Assembly (NCBI RefSeq): GCF_036370855.1
Contig: NC_088132.1
Location: 59,000,841 to 59,064,840 of the forward strand
Reading direction: 5' to 3'
Source of the DNA: Dromaius novaehollandiae
Lineage: Eukaryota > Chordata > Aves > Casuariiformes > Dromaiidae
Length of the DNA: 64,000 nt
In this document: piece after piece, positions 13,301-25,705 of the stretch
Layout of the letters: the number at the start of each line of letters is the position of its first letter
Numbering within the stretch: the first letter of the stretch is position 1
The notes under the pieces: generated by a model
Seen by the model: only the letters and a program-made list of their open reading frames with translations
Told to the model about the DNA's origin: nothing
The model's database searches: none
Translations under genes and position numbers: made by a program

Positions 13301-14247
13301 GACGATGAAAATATCTTCTAGGAAAATACTTCCAGGAAAATTGATTATTCTATTCTTTGATTAACAGGTGTTAAAATAATGATCCATGGTTTATATCTGA
13401 CTTCCTACAGTCCAAACATAGTGAGAAACAATTAAAGAATAAAGATCTCAGATCAGCAGTAAAACATTTTTAAATGCATTAACTACTTTTAATTACAACA
13501 CATCATGAAAATGATTGAAATTATTTGCCTTACCTAAAGGGCTGTTTGTTTAAAAACAAAGTGATAGAGCTATTATTTACACAGTTTTTAGAGTATATGA
13601 CCATAACGCTCTGGCAATGTAATATAACAAGTAATAGAAGACTGCTTTTTCTCTTTGTTTTTCTAAGACCCTATGTTCAGTTTAATTCCAGTTCCTCTGT
13701 ATGTAGTATGACAATTTTGGAATAACACATCGTATTAATTCCACATTTCCAGGAAAGATTTTGGGCCCCATCACCTGGGAGAATCCTGTCAATTTTTGTG
13801 AAAACTTGAAAACCAGAAGGTAGAAACAAGCAAAACAAAAGTCTTTGGCATCATTTTAACAGACTTGTCAGCTGTAATCACATCTGCAATTGTCTCTACA
13901 TCAAAGAAAGGGCTCTGAGAGCCAGTAACACCTTCTAGCAGCTCATCACCTCTGCCCCTGTTCCCAAGGAAGTTCAAAATGCTGACACCCTGAATGATTT
14001 ATCCCCTAGGCTGAAAGCAGAGAAATAGGAATTGTTGTGGGGGAAGGGAAGAACTGAAAACAGAGAGGAAAGAGGCAAATGAAAAATCACAGAGAGCCCT
14101 CTTCATGGAGATAGGAATGGGAACATAAAACAGCTTATCTCATTGCCAAAAACCATTAGCAGTTCAAAAGTTGGTCTTTGCTCTTCTCCCCACAGGCTGC
14201 GTGGCGAGACTGCTCAGCCAACAGGAGAAGCCGTGTGCGTGCATACC

Positions 14248-14273
14248 TGCGCGTGTGTGCACACGCGTGTGCA
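14248..14273. repeat. 26-bp alternating purine-pyrimidine (Z-DNA-type) tract
   Basis: A strictly alternating pyrimidine-purine run rich in CG and TG steps. Its last 16 bases (14258-14273, TGCACACGCGTGTGCA) are a perfect palindrome. It lies about 2 kb outside the CpG island. Confidence 0.9.
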
Positions 14274-16512
14274 GCAAGTGAGGAAAATGCGAGGGATAGA
14301 GGAGTAGTCACCCTCACCCCCTTCTGTCTTAGCTTCACTAAACAGGTCTAGGATGAAGGCATAGTGAGGGGAAAGCCTAGTCACTTTACTAGCTGTTCCT
14401 ATGTGTGGAGACTTCTTCCCTTTCCTCCTGCCCTGTAACGAGTTGGCTTTAAAATGCTGAGGAGGAAGTTCCTAGAAACTGGCTGTTGCCTACAGTAAAC
14501 AGCTAGAAATGTAGTAGGTGCTAGGAATGGAGATGGGCAAAGGAGGGAAGAAGTCAACTGCTCCACCAGAGCTACCATCCGTCCTCGTACAGCGCAGTCC
14601 CTGCTCACGTCCACTGCTTCTCATTTATTCTGTAGTCATCCAATTGACGGTGAATGTGTCTAACAGTAAAAACTGTTGGAAGTATAAAGTTTGATGAATA
14701 ATTGGGTATGCTTCATATCACTCATAAAAATAATGAATCCTCCTTCCAACGCAATGATTATTTAGATAAGAATGTCTACATTGCTGAAGTATGCAAAATA
14801 AAATACTGGGTTTCTTGATGGATGCCAAGTATAAGATCACCTCTGATCCAAATAAGGGTCTACTGACCCAATAGTACATTGCATTTAATATATCATTATT
14901 CTACTGCATTACAGAACAGTACAAGCAATTTTCACAATTACAAGCCAGAACATAAAAAAGGATCACAGCAATTACTGGCTTCTTTTCAGCCTTTGCCCTC
15001 AGTGTTCCTGGTGCAAACTTACCAGCACAATACAATGAAGACTGACTTGGATGATGTGGAGGACTTACGTTGATTAAACAGGAAAAAAGGAATATCGCAT
15101 TCTTATACAGAAATGTCATGTCCAGCCCTAGTAATTTTTTATTCTTAAAAACAAACAACTGTGACTTGTTGGATATGCAGGTACATCATCACCCAAGCAT
15201 CTCCCAGAATGCTTAATAAAAACAGATGATTAACTAAAAAAGATTAAGTGGGCAATCTTCTAAGTACTGATTAAACCTAACTCATGACCCGGACAGAGAA
15301 GACTTGTGAAGAAAGCAGCGATGTGATTAAAGTTGTAGTGGTTGCAACTAACATGTAATAAAAATCAAGAAATGGTGCCATAAACTGTGTTTGAGTTTAA
15401 ATCCTCTTATTACTAACTGCCATAGCAGAACAGACTGATGATCTATCAATGGATGGAAGAGAAGAAAATACTCAAGAAAAAGCCACAGATTAATTAAGAT
15501 TACATTTTATAGCATGTTTTTTTCTGAAGACTAAATGGGAATATTGATTTATTTAATGTTATGGATACTTGCTAATAAACCATTCTTTGTGCACTGTATA
15601 TATTAAGGCCTCAATGAGTCACAGCTCCATAAGAGGATTTCTGCGACCAGGCCTCACTGTGAGCAACGGGGCCCAAGCAGGTGTATGCTTGCATAGCTGG
15701 AACCAACTGGAGGACTGGGACTGAGCTGACATTTTCATTGAGGTATCCTTAATAGCGCCTAGGAATGTTTTCTTAAGAAAGCTCAAACTGTTAATTAATA
15801 TAAATAATATTTTCTTCCAGATGAGATCAGCTAGAGCTTTTTGTTGTTTCAGTTATTCCTAATAATAAATCTCTCATCAGGATCTGCGCATTCACAGTGT
15901 CTAGTATGCTTACTTCTGGCTCAGGGTAAACCTACTGAAATGGAGCAATCCATCCACGCTGACGCCAGTTATTGGCAGTATTTACACGTGTCAGAACACA
16001 ACATTATTAGCCTGTGTTGTTTTATTTGATATTGCTCCAATGCACTCACAACTTTTAAATTATGGAGCCAAATTTCTGCCATCTTAAAAAGAATAATGGC
16101 ATTAACATCACTAAGTTCCTTCCGAATGACATCTAAAACAACAAATACACCTTTATTGATACTTGTGCCATTCACTTCTTTCCCTTTCCTGAAGAATCCT
16201 ATAACCTAAAACCAAACAACAAACAACCCCCAAAAAGCAAAGCCCAGAGAGACACGGGAAGGGAAAAATACACCGGAGGCAGCAGGTAAAGTGCAAAATG
16301 CCGCGGCGAGCTTTGAATCGCTTTCCCTCGAGCCCCGCGCCGAGGCTCCACGCGAGCGCCCGCGGGGCAGCCCAGCGCCCCGCAGCCGCCGGCCCACGCG
16401 CGGCTCCGAGATGGCCGACGGCGCGGGGGCTGTGGGCAGAGACCGCCGCGGCCCTGCTGCGCCGCCCGGCACCCGCCGCGCCGCCCCCGCTCCTCGCAGC
16501 TTCCCCCAGAAA

Positions 16513-16514
16513 GG

Positions 16515-16545
<31 letters not shown>

Positions 16546-16550
16546 GGCGG
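16513..16550 (+). repeat. (GGC)8 trinucleotide repeat plus interrupted GGC units
   Basis: Eight pure GGC units at 16513-16536, a GCC interruption, then further GGC units. It lies downstream of both proposed minus-strand donors and would therefore be intronic for those transcripts, or 5' UTR for a read-through transcript. Confidence 0.9.
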
Positions 16551-16961
16551 GCGCTTTCCCGGGGTTGACGTGACCGCCGCCCCGACGACGCGCGCGGTTG
16601 CTGCGCGCAGCGGCGCTGTTCGCGGCCGGGAGGCAGCGAGAGGCACCGTCCCAGCGCCGCCCGAGCCCCGCGGCGCGCAGCCGGCCTGCCGGGGCCACGC
16701 GCGCCGCCCGCCCCGCGGGAGCGCGCAGCGTGCTCGGCGGCACCCCCCGCCGCAGGGGCGCAGCACGGCGACGCCGCCCGCCCGCCCGCCCGCCCGAAGC
16801 CCGCCCCGCCGCCGGCCTGACCCCCGAGCCCCCGGCCCCGGCGCTAGCCCCGCGCTCGCCACGCGCAGTGCCGGGGCACCGTCCTGCCCGCCGCGTCCCG
16901 GGCTGGCGCCGAGCGGCTTTCGCCAGCCCCGCAGCCCCGGCCCCGCAGAGCCCGCCGTTAC

Positions 16962-17264
16962 CTCGGCGCGGTGCCCGGCCCCCGGCCCCCGCCCGCTCGC
17001 AGCCCCGCGGGCCGCTTCCCCGACCCCGCCGCGGCCGCAGCCACAGCCCCTCTCCCGGCGGAGAGCTCCAGGCCCGGGGGCGATGAATGGAAACGCTCCG
17101 AGTGCCGCCCGCCAGCCCGCCAGCCCGCCCGCCCGCGCCGCCGCCTCACCTCGCCGGGCGCTGCCCGCTGCCGGCGGCTCCTCCGCGCTGGGGCTCCGCT
17201 CCCGCCGCCGCCGCCGGCCCGCGCCCCGCCGGGCTCGCCCTGCCCCCGCTCCCGCCGCGACCAT
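16962..17264 (-). other. LHFPL2: Candidate 5' non-coding exon(s) with two alternative splice donors
   Basis: Within the CpG island, reading leftward, two good donors are present: GAG|GTGAGG with the last exonic base at 17150, and GAG|GTAACG with the last exonic base at 16962. Either could end a first exon. A minus-strand ATG at 17262-17264 opens a reading frame through the first donor, rich in Ala, Arg and Gly, which matches no protein I know and is best regarded as 5' UTR or an upstream ORF. LHFPL2 (a four-pass membrane protein of the lipoma HMGIC fusion partner-like family) has its coding sequence in later exons, none of which is in this window. The right-hand end given is simply this ATG; the true start site is unknown. 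Assignment to LHFPL2 rests on gene order with ARSB. Confidence 0.4.
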
Positions 17265-17348
17265 TCACTGGGGGAAGAGCAGTGGGAGCCGGCGAGCGCG
17301 ACCCGGCTGCCTCCGGCCGGCGGGAGGGGAGGGAGCCGAGCCGCGGCA

Positions 17349-17399
17349 GGGAGGGAGGGAGGCAGGGAGGCGCGCGAGGGCGGGAGGGAGGGGAGGGAG
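17349..17399 (+). repeat. GGGA-rich purine tract, G-quadruplex motifs
   Basis: Two clusters of four or more GGG runs with one- to three-base loops, at about 17349-17369 and 17378-17398, separated by a short CGCGCGA. On the minus strand this is a C-rich pyrimidine tract (i-motif capable). It sits just upstream of the candidate leftward first exon, a common place for such promoter tracts. Confidence 0.8.
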
Positions 17400-17482
17400 C
17401 GCGGCGGCTCTGCCCGGCCCAGGACCGGCCCCTCACTGACGTCCCCCGCCCTGACACCGCCGTCTCCCGACCGCCACCCACG

Positions 17483-17519
17483 CCGGGCCGGGCCGGGCCG
17501 GGCCGGGCCGGGCCGGGGG
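17483..17519 (+). repeat. (CCGGG)7 pentanucleotide tract in the CpG island
   Basis: Seven perfect CCGGG units at 17483-17517, followed by two more G. It supplies many GGG runs separated by CC, so it can form a G-quadruplex on the plus strand, and it is expected to vary in length. It lies upstream of the proposed leftward first exon. Confidence 0.95.
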
Positions 17520-20500
17520 TGCCCGGGCTGGGGACCCGGGAGGGGCGGCGGGGCCCGCGGTGGCGGGGCTGGCAGCCCGGCACTGCCACACTGCCCGGGC
17601 AGCGCCGCAGGCGCAACCGCAGCGCGCCCGGCGCCCGGGCAGCCCGGGCGGTGCTCACGGCTGCGGGCCGGCGTGTTGGCACCCGCGTGGCTGGCAGTAG
17701 TCCTCTCACGGCAGCGAAATGTTCACCCCTAATCAAACCGGTTTAAATAGCCAACTTTCGTTCACCTCCCTCCTCCAGCTGACATGGCTGAGAGCTGGCA
17801 CTGACCTGCAAGATTGGTAATATCGAGCCTAGTATTAATTATTTTACTGCTTAACCTTACAGTAGAAACAACTAATGAATCTGATACCTCTTACACCAAC
17901 TACCGCTCCATTTCACCTAGTCTTAGAAGAAGCATTAAATACAAAGCTTCTCCCATCTCCAAACATTCCTCTTCATCGTGATCTTCTGAAAACATGCAAT
18001 TAACTATTATACAGCTTACGTTGCAGTAAAATGTCTCAAATTGTCAGCAAAGCTTCTATTTCCTCTTCATGGAATGTCTTCCCCTCAGAACTAGTCATTC
18101 CCCAGAAGTCTCCCTTTAAAATCCTAGTTAACATTCTTCCACTTTCAAAGCAGCATTCTGATGACACAAGGTTTTCAAGAATTTTGTAAATTTTGAAGTG
18201 TCTTAAGATGTCTAGTTCTAAGCATATACGAGTCTACCAGCAGTGAAACTCATTTAAAGCATTTGCAAATACCTGCAGAGAAAGTTATGGTTTAGACTTG
18301 GACATGTCCCCGCTTGCCTGTGCTGTTCCCTGCTGTTGTGTCCTCATGTAATATTCCGATAGTTTCAAGTGGGTGACAAGTGTCTAACTTCATACAGCTT
18401 TTCCCAAAAGCAGCTTCACTTGCTAGATTGGAACTGGCAGTTGCAATAGATAAACCAGCCACTAAGTGGGTAAATAAAATAAATCTCTCTGAGTATCTCA
18501 GAAATACTTTCTCTGGGGGAAAAATGAACCACTACACCAATGTAAAACTTGCTTTGCTGTAGCTAAAGCTGTCCTCCTCAGGGTTATAAGCAAGGAGTAT
18601 AAGTACTCTTTTCATAGCTATCAGACTGCTACCTTTCATGAACACTACATTTACCTGCAGCTATGTTTCTGGTTCTTTTAGAGAGCAGAATTACTGCTTC
18701 ACTCTCTGACAGTACAGAGAGAACTATTCAGGCAGGCCCTGCTGACAGCTTGGGTCTCCGAAGTCTTCAGCACTCATCTGAGTGGGTCCGCTTGCTGGAT
18801 CCAGGCCTTCTTCGTAATTAGTGTCTGCTGCTCAGAAAACCAAAAGCCAGTTAATATTTTCCTAAGTATGTAGGTTTAGGAGGAAGAAACAAGCAGGAAG
18901 TAGAAAAAAATAAACAATAATAATGCTTGTGTAGCAGAAACATTCAAAACATATATACGGTTAACTACACTTACTGAAAATAGAACATATGCTTTCACGG
19001 CTTTGTTTATTGTCCAAACTTGTGTCCTTACATTTCTTTTCCCCTTTCAATTCAGACAAGTCATCTACTGAATCATTCAAAAAAAGTTTTAATAAAGATA
19101 TTTTTGTTTGTTCCTATTAAAGACTCTGAAGATCCCATTTCTACAAAATAAGGGTATCTTTGTAAAGCTGAACTCTTTCTGACCTCAGAGAGTAGCTACT
19201 TTAACATACAATAGGAGACAACTCAGTAGGTCTGTCCAAAAATAAACATATGTTTAAAGAATATTTTAACCCTGGAGACTTCAAACAAACAGAGTGGTCA
19301 GAACATTATTTGATAATACAAAATGAATGTAATTGACATATTAATTTGCAAAAGCTATAAAACCTCTTGCATTCCCATCTTTAGATACACTTTGAGCCAG
19401 TCTTTGTAATAGATAGCACAATTACTTTAGGATCAGAGTGTTTTTCCAAACAGATAGATTATGCCATTTCAATAGGATGTGTTACAACCTTGATGGTCCA
19501 TTAATAATATGAAACTGGAAAGTGTAAAAAACTGCACTGCAAATATTTTTGTACCAAAGATCATTTTTCTCACCGATCATCTATCCACTCCTAAAAAGAT
19601 TAAGTGAAGTGCCTATTGATTTAGTGCCTATTGATCTAATAGAGATTACCTAAAATGAAAGAAGATAAATATTAATGTATCTGTAATATTCATTTACAAA
19701 GTTCCCTGTGTATCTAAACATAGGCATCCATGTATGTTCAAATCATATAAGTTTCACTGCAATTGAGTGATGGGATAAGGAGTGGTGTCTCAACCCTGTT
19801 AGTCATACAAAAGGTGATAGTGATGGTTGTGGTGTTAGTGGACCCACTGGTGACAGCAGCTCTTTTCTTCCTCTTCCATTAATTATTTATCTTTAGGAGA
19901 GAATTCAGTGTTCAGAAGCCTAAGGGGAGAGAGACGCTCACAGCTTGGTCTCCACAAGGAGGCTGGAGTTCAGACACACTTTTGAGCACAGTGAAGACAA
20001 CTTTCTTATCAGTCTGCAGTATGGCCCAAATGTATGCTGTGAAGATCCATAAAGTATGAAATCTCATGCTTGTAGTTCTGCAACTGGAGAAATGAGAAGT
20101 TTGACAGTGCAAATGATAAACCAAACAAAACACTTGTAGAACATCAGAAAGGCAGCGCACATGAGGAAATGTCCAAATGTAGTATTTAAAAATACATAGC
20201 AGGAACTGTCACACAGTGCTGCTCTCAGTTAGAGCTTATGTGCAGGCTTAGCAACGGATAAAGGAACTACCCAACAGGAATGATGATTCCTGATAAAAAG
20301 AAAATGATTACCGATACAACACTGCGATGCAACTTATAAGAAACTGATTTACATGTACATAGCGGGCAACCACGGCTTAGAACATTTTAATTTGGGCTAT
20401 TTTTTTCACTTAATATTTACTATATTACCCTGTACAGAGAAACTTGTGTGGCAAACTCAGCGTGTCAGTCTGCGTGGCTAAATGAGTCTCGGAGGAGGCA

Positions 20501-21836
20501 GTTGTGACCAGTAAGTAAGGAAGCTGCACCCTGAAAGCCCAGGAGAGGACTGGGCTGCTCGAAGTGCCCGAGATCCCCAACTGTCCAGTGGGACACGCCG
20601 ATAGTTAAGCCTAGGAGGAGCAGCTGATACGTGCAAGCACAGTGCTGCGCTGTGGAGAACTACCCGTCTCCAGTGATTACAGGAGGAGTTCAGAAATCTG
20701 TTCAAGTACTTCTATTTTAGAGGTCAAAGTGCAGACAGGCCGAGACAGAAACAAGGTATGTGCAGGACTAGCTGTTAATGCATAAAGGAATTAATACTTG
20801 CATAAGTGTAATTCCTGCATATTAACTGATGAAGCAGACCTACAGCAAGATCTAGTCTAGCAAATGCATATCCATAGAAAGGCTGATTGAGTTTGTGCGT
20901 ACTACCAAGATTTGGGACCCAGAGAGATCTAAGTATAGCATCTTATTTTCTTAATTTGAAATAAATATTTATTTGGAATTGGTGTGAGAGACTTGTTACT
21001 TCCTCCTATCAAAGTACAAATGCTTTAATGTTAACTTATTACAATATTGGCTTTGATGTGCAGATCTAAACATTTTTATTCCGATTATCTGAAACCCAAC
21101 TGCACAAACAAATAATCCATCATCAGAACTTAGCACACATGCATTATACAAACAGGAAATTGAGATGTCAAACAAGCACACTTTAGATTAGGTAATATAT
21201 TACATGGAAAAGATGATATAATGCTCTTTCCTCTTGCTCATAGATCTTCCCAAGTATTAACTTTGTAGGCATTCATTTGTTTAGACAGTTTTCCTCCCTA
21301 AACATCAGTTTACTTATAACCCCAGATAGTAATACTTGACATCATTTTGATTGATCTATTTATATTCTCTATGGCTTGTTAGAATGAAGGATTATTTTAC
21401 CCTGAAATTTCCTGAAGTTCACCTGAATAAATACAGCCTTGGATGCGGCCCAAAAACATTCTCTGAAGGTTATAAGAATAGAATATAGACTGGGCAGACA
21501 AAACAGGATAACAGAAAGAACAACCAAAGACGCTGCTACATCCAAATAATCAGCAAATAACATATAGGTTGGCCAGCAGAACAGACACTATTTGGCTCAA
21601 AAGGAAAATCTCACTTAGTCTGCGAACAGTCACTGGAAACTATTAAAGAAATATTGGAGAAGATACAAAAACATCTATACGGTGCCTAAAACAAGCTGAA
21701 AATGAACAAAGGGAATATCATGTATACATATTCTAATTGGAAGAAGTAGATAGACTAAAGGGCAAAACCATCTTAACTTTGTAAATTTCAAATATATTCA
21801 CCTTGGATACATTCCCTGATTATATTCACTTTTCTG

Positions 21837-21855
21837 TTTTTTTTTTTTTTTTTTT
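21837..21855 (+). repeat. T19 homopolymer
   Basis: Nineteen consecutive T, followed by AACTGG. No element body of a retroposon is recognised on either side. Confidence 0.97.
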
Positions 21856-23147
21856 AACTGGCTGTTGTAGGAAAGAAGGAAAGAAGAAAGAATTTTGTCA
21901 AGGAACCATAATGATCAGTGGCTGGAAAAACAATATTAGAATTGGAACTCATCCTGAGAACTCCAAAGAAAAATGGGAAGAGAGGAGAAAAAAAGACAAA
22001 AAATGGTGAAAAACATACAAAAGAGATGACTCAAGTCTGGAAGAGTTGAGAAGTTGGAGGGAACTGAGTGAGGGAATGGGTGTTATTTCTTGTGCTTTCT
22101 TTGTTTTTCCCCCCTGAAGAAAAGTAAGATGTAAAACATCAACCAAGATAGTTCTTGAAGAAAGTGTATCTTTTTCAAGTAATGCATATTTTTGTTTACA
22201 GCTTCAGAATTCTTGGTTCCTGTAAGCACTTAGCTATGACATTTGATTTTTCAGTAGTTCATTACTCTACTGTCAACCAGCATGTAATGTTACAGAAAAC
22301 AATCTGATCCATCTGCTCGATAGCCAGTGACAGTAGGGACAAAAAATAAAAAAAAGGACATTCAAAAAAATCTAAGTCTGGGAAACCCATCTACTGCAAC
22401 TTTAATCATGGCTTGTAGAAATCTTGGTCATGGATCAGACTCGCACCGTACTATAAACGTAGACTGAAACGATGGCCTCTTGGCCAGAAAAATCATACCC
22501 TCTAAACAAATGAGACAAAAAAACCCAGTGTCTAGATTCAGACAAGCAGAAAGATAATGAGACCGAAGTATCAATTACAGTTACTGATCAGCACTTTTTA
22601 CAAAAGTATCAGTGCAAGAAAAATGGCACTAGAATCTGTCATCATAAATTGCCTGTAATATAAAGGACATTTTGGTACCAAATGAGAGATGAGAAGAGCC
22701 TGTGGTTAAGCTAAAAAGGACATTCAAAATTAGCATCTTATGTTGAAGTTAATAAAGAAAGAGTGCAAGAGCATCCTGAGTGGATAACAGCAGTATCATA
22801 TTGAATGTGTCAAGTTCATAGAAGATGAATTTATAATTAAGACATAAAATAATGTTTCTATGAGAGTTTTAGACATGGATAGCTAGAGAACATGCTATTT
22901 TAAAGATACTACATAGAATGAATGTACAATATATAAACTGTCTGCATGTGAGGACCCAAGGGGAGATCAGTTCTGAGTGGCAGAAACAGTGAGATGTTGT
23001 CTACAGTGAGAAAGGAGATGGAAAGAAGGTTTGAAAGAAAAAACTGCAAGCTGTCTTTAACTGGGCTGAGTTCGAATTGATGGCTTACCTCCAAAACTTC
23101 CAGAAAAATAATCTGAGATTTTAGTCTATACAGGAGAAGGAAGTCTA

Positions 23148-23197
23148 AGGTAATTCTGAACACCCTCACTTCAGGTAATTCTGAACACCCTCACTTC
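23148..23197 (+). repeat. 25-bp perfect tandem duplication
   Basis: A 25-bp unit starting AGGTAATTCTGAACACCC occupies 23148-23172 and repeats exactly at 23173-23197. Confidence 0.97.
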
Positions 23198-25530
23198 AGG
23201 AAAGTTAGTTTAATTTGTTTGGAGATTATTTTGATACTAGAAACAAGTATAAACGGGACAAATGACAGAGCTGTTTAGAACTTCCCTGACAAAGTGATGA
23301 AGAGAATGCTCTTCCAGACCTGCAGAGTATGCAAGGCAGCAGCATGCGTTCATTAAAATAAAAACAAATTGAAGAAATAATGTCATTTAAAATGGAGTGT
23401 CTCACAATCAGAGATCTTTAAAAAGAAGGAATCGTGAGAAGAAAAGGCCTTCAGAGGGTTTTACAAGGTATCTATTGACCCTAGTGAATATTCTAAGGAA
23501 TAGTATCTATGCCTCGCATTCCAGCTCTGAACCAAGCTCAGTGTTTTTGGGAGAGTAATTGTTAACTCATTTGGGACTCAGCCAGTACGGTACCAGCAGG
23601 AATCCACCACTGTATTTTAAGAAGGCTGTAACTGAATGCAGACACTCAGGCTCACTGAAGGGATCCAGATTTATCGCTGTGTCTAATCTGTATTTTTGAA
23701 ACACATATTATTGCAAGTAGTATGAAGAAAAGCTGTCTAGCCAAATATATATTGCCTGACACAACAGCAGTAACAGCTGTTTTATCTCCTTTCCCATAAT
23801 TTGGGGCTTTAGGACAGAGAGTATTTTTAAGTGCACTCTGAGGTGGTAATTCATGGGAAATTAAATTAGCAGTGTCCTTTTTACTGAACAAACTAGGACA
23901 TCCATTAGGAATAAATAATTTAAGAGGTTGAGTTTTAAATATGACATTCATCTATTGATATTCCCATATTAGTACCCAGCTATGCTAATGTATTTCTCTT
24001 CTAATGTCTTAAAATATCTTTTCACATCCTAAGGAGTGCTAAGAGAAAACATGCAGAGCTAAATGATTTAATGATCTTGAGCAGGACACTATGCAAATAG
24101 TATCTGAAACTACTCTATCAACTCATATATCCAGTTGAAAAAAGAAACTCTGATATGTTCTTCAACTGCTAGCTTATTTATCACAAATGAGGCATTTTCT
24201 AGGACTCTGTCCAAAATGTCCTTCAGTTCTACTGGCTGTATTACAAATTATTAAAGGAAATACTCTAGTGCTATTTCTAGGAATTATATATCTCAAAATT
24301 ATTTTACATTTATTCATTCATCAGTGCTAGCACCATTAGAGATGGGAAAACCTCAAAGATTATAACTCTAACACACTGAAGGTTTTCAAAGTAATTTAAG
24401 ACCTGAAGAAACTGTATGATAATTGGGAAGATTTACCCAAAAAGAAATTCAGCAAAAAGGGCTTCTTGCCCCATAACCCCAGCTCTAGAATAAGTGTCTT
24501 AAACATTTCTCAGAATTAAAATGGGCATGGGCAATTCTGCCTAGGGAGGGACTGAAGTATGATCACACTAAGTCATTCTGAGCTCCAGCTGGAGTACCAG
24601 TGAGATGCAGGGCAACACAAATCCAGTCAGAGGGACTGGTTACTCCCACTGGCAGTTTGTGCTGCTTTTGATCTAATATCCAGCTCTACATTCAAAGATG
24701 GGAAGTTCCTGGCATATTTTATACCTGTCTGGATGTTCAGGATTGTACACGCTGACTATGGCATTGACAGGATGAAAAAGGAGAAAAAACGATAATGCCA
24801 ATTGCTTTTTGTTGAATTGCCTTCTTTGTTTTCTACTGTAGATGAGATGTATCTCAATCACAGTTTCCACACCCCCACTAAAATTGTTTTTACAGAGGAT
24901 CTAATGATGTCTTCTAACTAGAAGTCTCAACTAGTACCTTCCTTATTTGCCAGCCATCTGTAACACAGTGCCTTATGGTATTTCTGAAATCTTGCCCTTT
25001 CTTGTCTCATGTGGCTCTAGTTTCACTTTACCTGCTTTTGCTGCTCTAATCACAACTCTCTTGGAACCCTCCTTACGTCTGAATATGGGAACTCTGAAGA
25101 GTATCTGCAATACTCCCATCTAGCTCCAAAATGAAATTACGTAACAGGCTAGATCTGTTAGCTCTTCATTTCCAGACAGTGTAGAAGTGTGAAATTCTCA
25201 GTTAAAGATAAACAGATACACTCTCTTGAATCACACTTTCACTTTGATCTCTGTTTTTCTCTCAGAAGCATTTACTTGATGTTTTGAAGCTTATTGACTG
25301 TGAAACTAAATTGGAAGGCATACAACTTAGGGCTTTGGCCAACACTATATATTTTGGTTAAACCAGAACTCTGAAAATAAACCAAAAACCCCCAAAAGGG
25401 CTGTTCTGTGTTTAAATTTAAGCTTCCTGAGAAGCAATTATTTTTCCAGATGCTTGGACCTTGCCGCAAACTATTCCATTATATTTGAGATTCAAAAAAT
25501 TAACCTTTTGGGGGACATATTGTATAGGCT

Positions 25531-25573
25531 TTCTTAGAGAAGGCCTTAAGGACTTCTTAGAGAAGGCCTTAAG
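25531..25573 (+). repeat. 20-bp direct repeat, 23-bp period
   Basis: TTCTTAGAGAAGGCCTTAAG at 25531-25550 recurs exactly at 25554-25573, with GAC between the copies. Confidence 0.97.
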
Positions 25574-25636
25574 AGAATGTATTTTGTTTTTTCAGAGAGC
25601 AGATAGAATGCAATACCTTATGATAGAGTTACAAAT

Positions 25637-25705
25637 TAATTTAAAAAATAACACTGAGACAGTTTTAGCTGCTAAACTAATTAAAAAAATAACACTGAGA
25701 CAGTT
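25637..25705 (+). repeat. 28-bp near-perfect direct repeat, 41-bp period
   Basis: The unit ending AACACTGAGACAGTT at 25637-25664 recurs at 25678-25705 with one mismatch. It lies about 60 bp to the right of the 25531 duplication. Confidence 0.93.

Larger units (their letters stand above)
9801..16289. other. AT-rich non-coding sequence up to the CpG island
   Basis: No coding exon recognised. Contains a 35-nt pure purine tract (10722-10756), one copy of a 50-bp repeat (11676-11725) and its partner (13251-13300), a perfect hairpin (12980-13000) and an alternating purine-pyrimidine tract (14248-14273). Confidence 0.5.
16290..17700. promoter_or_regulatory. CpG island, probable LHFPL2 promoter
   Basis: About 1.4 kb of very GC-rich, CpG-dense sequence in an otherwise AT-rich window; the boundaries are sharp, near 16290 and 17700. 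It contains many GGGCGG/CCGCCC Sp-type boxes, CRE-like TGACGTGA at 16566-16573 and TGACGTC at 17437-17443, and no TATA box that I can see. CpG islands of this kind mark TATA-less vertebrate promoters. On the minus strand there are two strong splice donors, after 17150 (GAG|GTGAGG) and after 16962 (GAG|GTAACG), suggesting leftward transcription. In human, the gene immediately downstream of ARSB, in the same orientation, is LHFPL2, with a non-coding first exon; the island lies about 26 kb downstream of the ARSB 3' end. The gene assignment is a synteny inference. Confidence 0.85.

Noticed and set aside
16278..16290. A plus-strand splice donor CAG|GTAAAG near 16287
   Set aside because: It lies at the edge of the island with AT-rich sequence upstream. 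A rightward transcript using it would have to start outside the island, so it is probably fortuitous.
1..16961. Search for LHFPL2 coding exons
   Set aside because: No minus-strand segment resembled the four-pass membrane protein; the coding exons must be left of the window if the assignment is right.
16206..17746. Several long open frames on both strands in the GC-rich block (up to 382 codons)
   Set aside because: They are caused by the scarcity of stop codons in CpG-island DNA. They overlap in nearly every frame, consist of Ala/Pro/Arg/Gly low-complexity sequence and match no protein I know.
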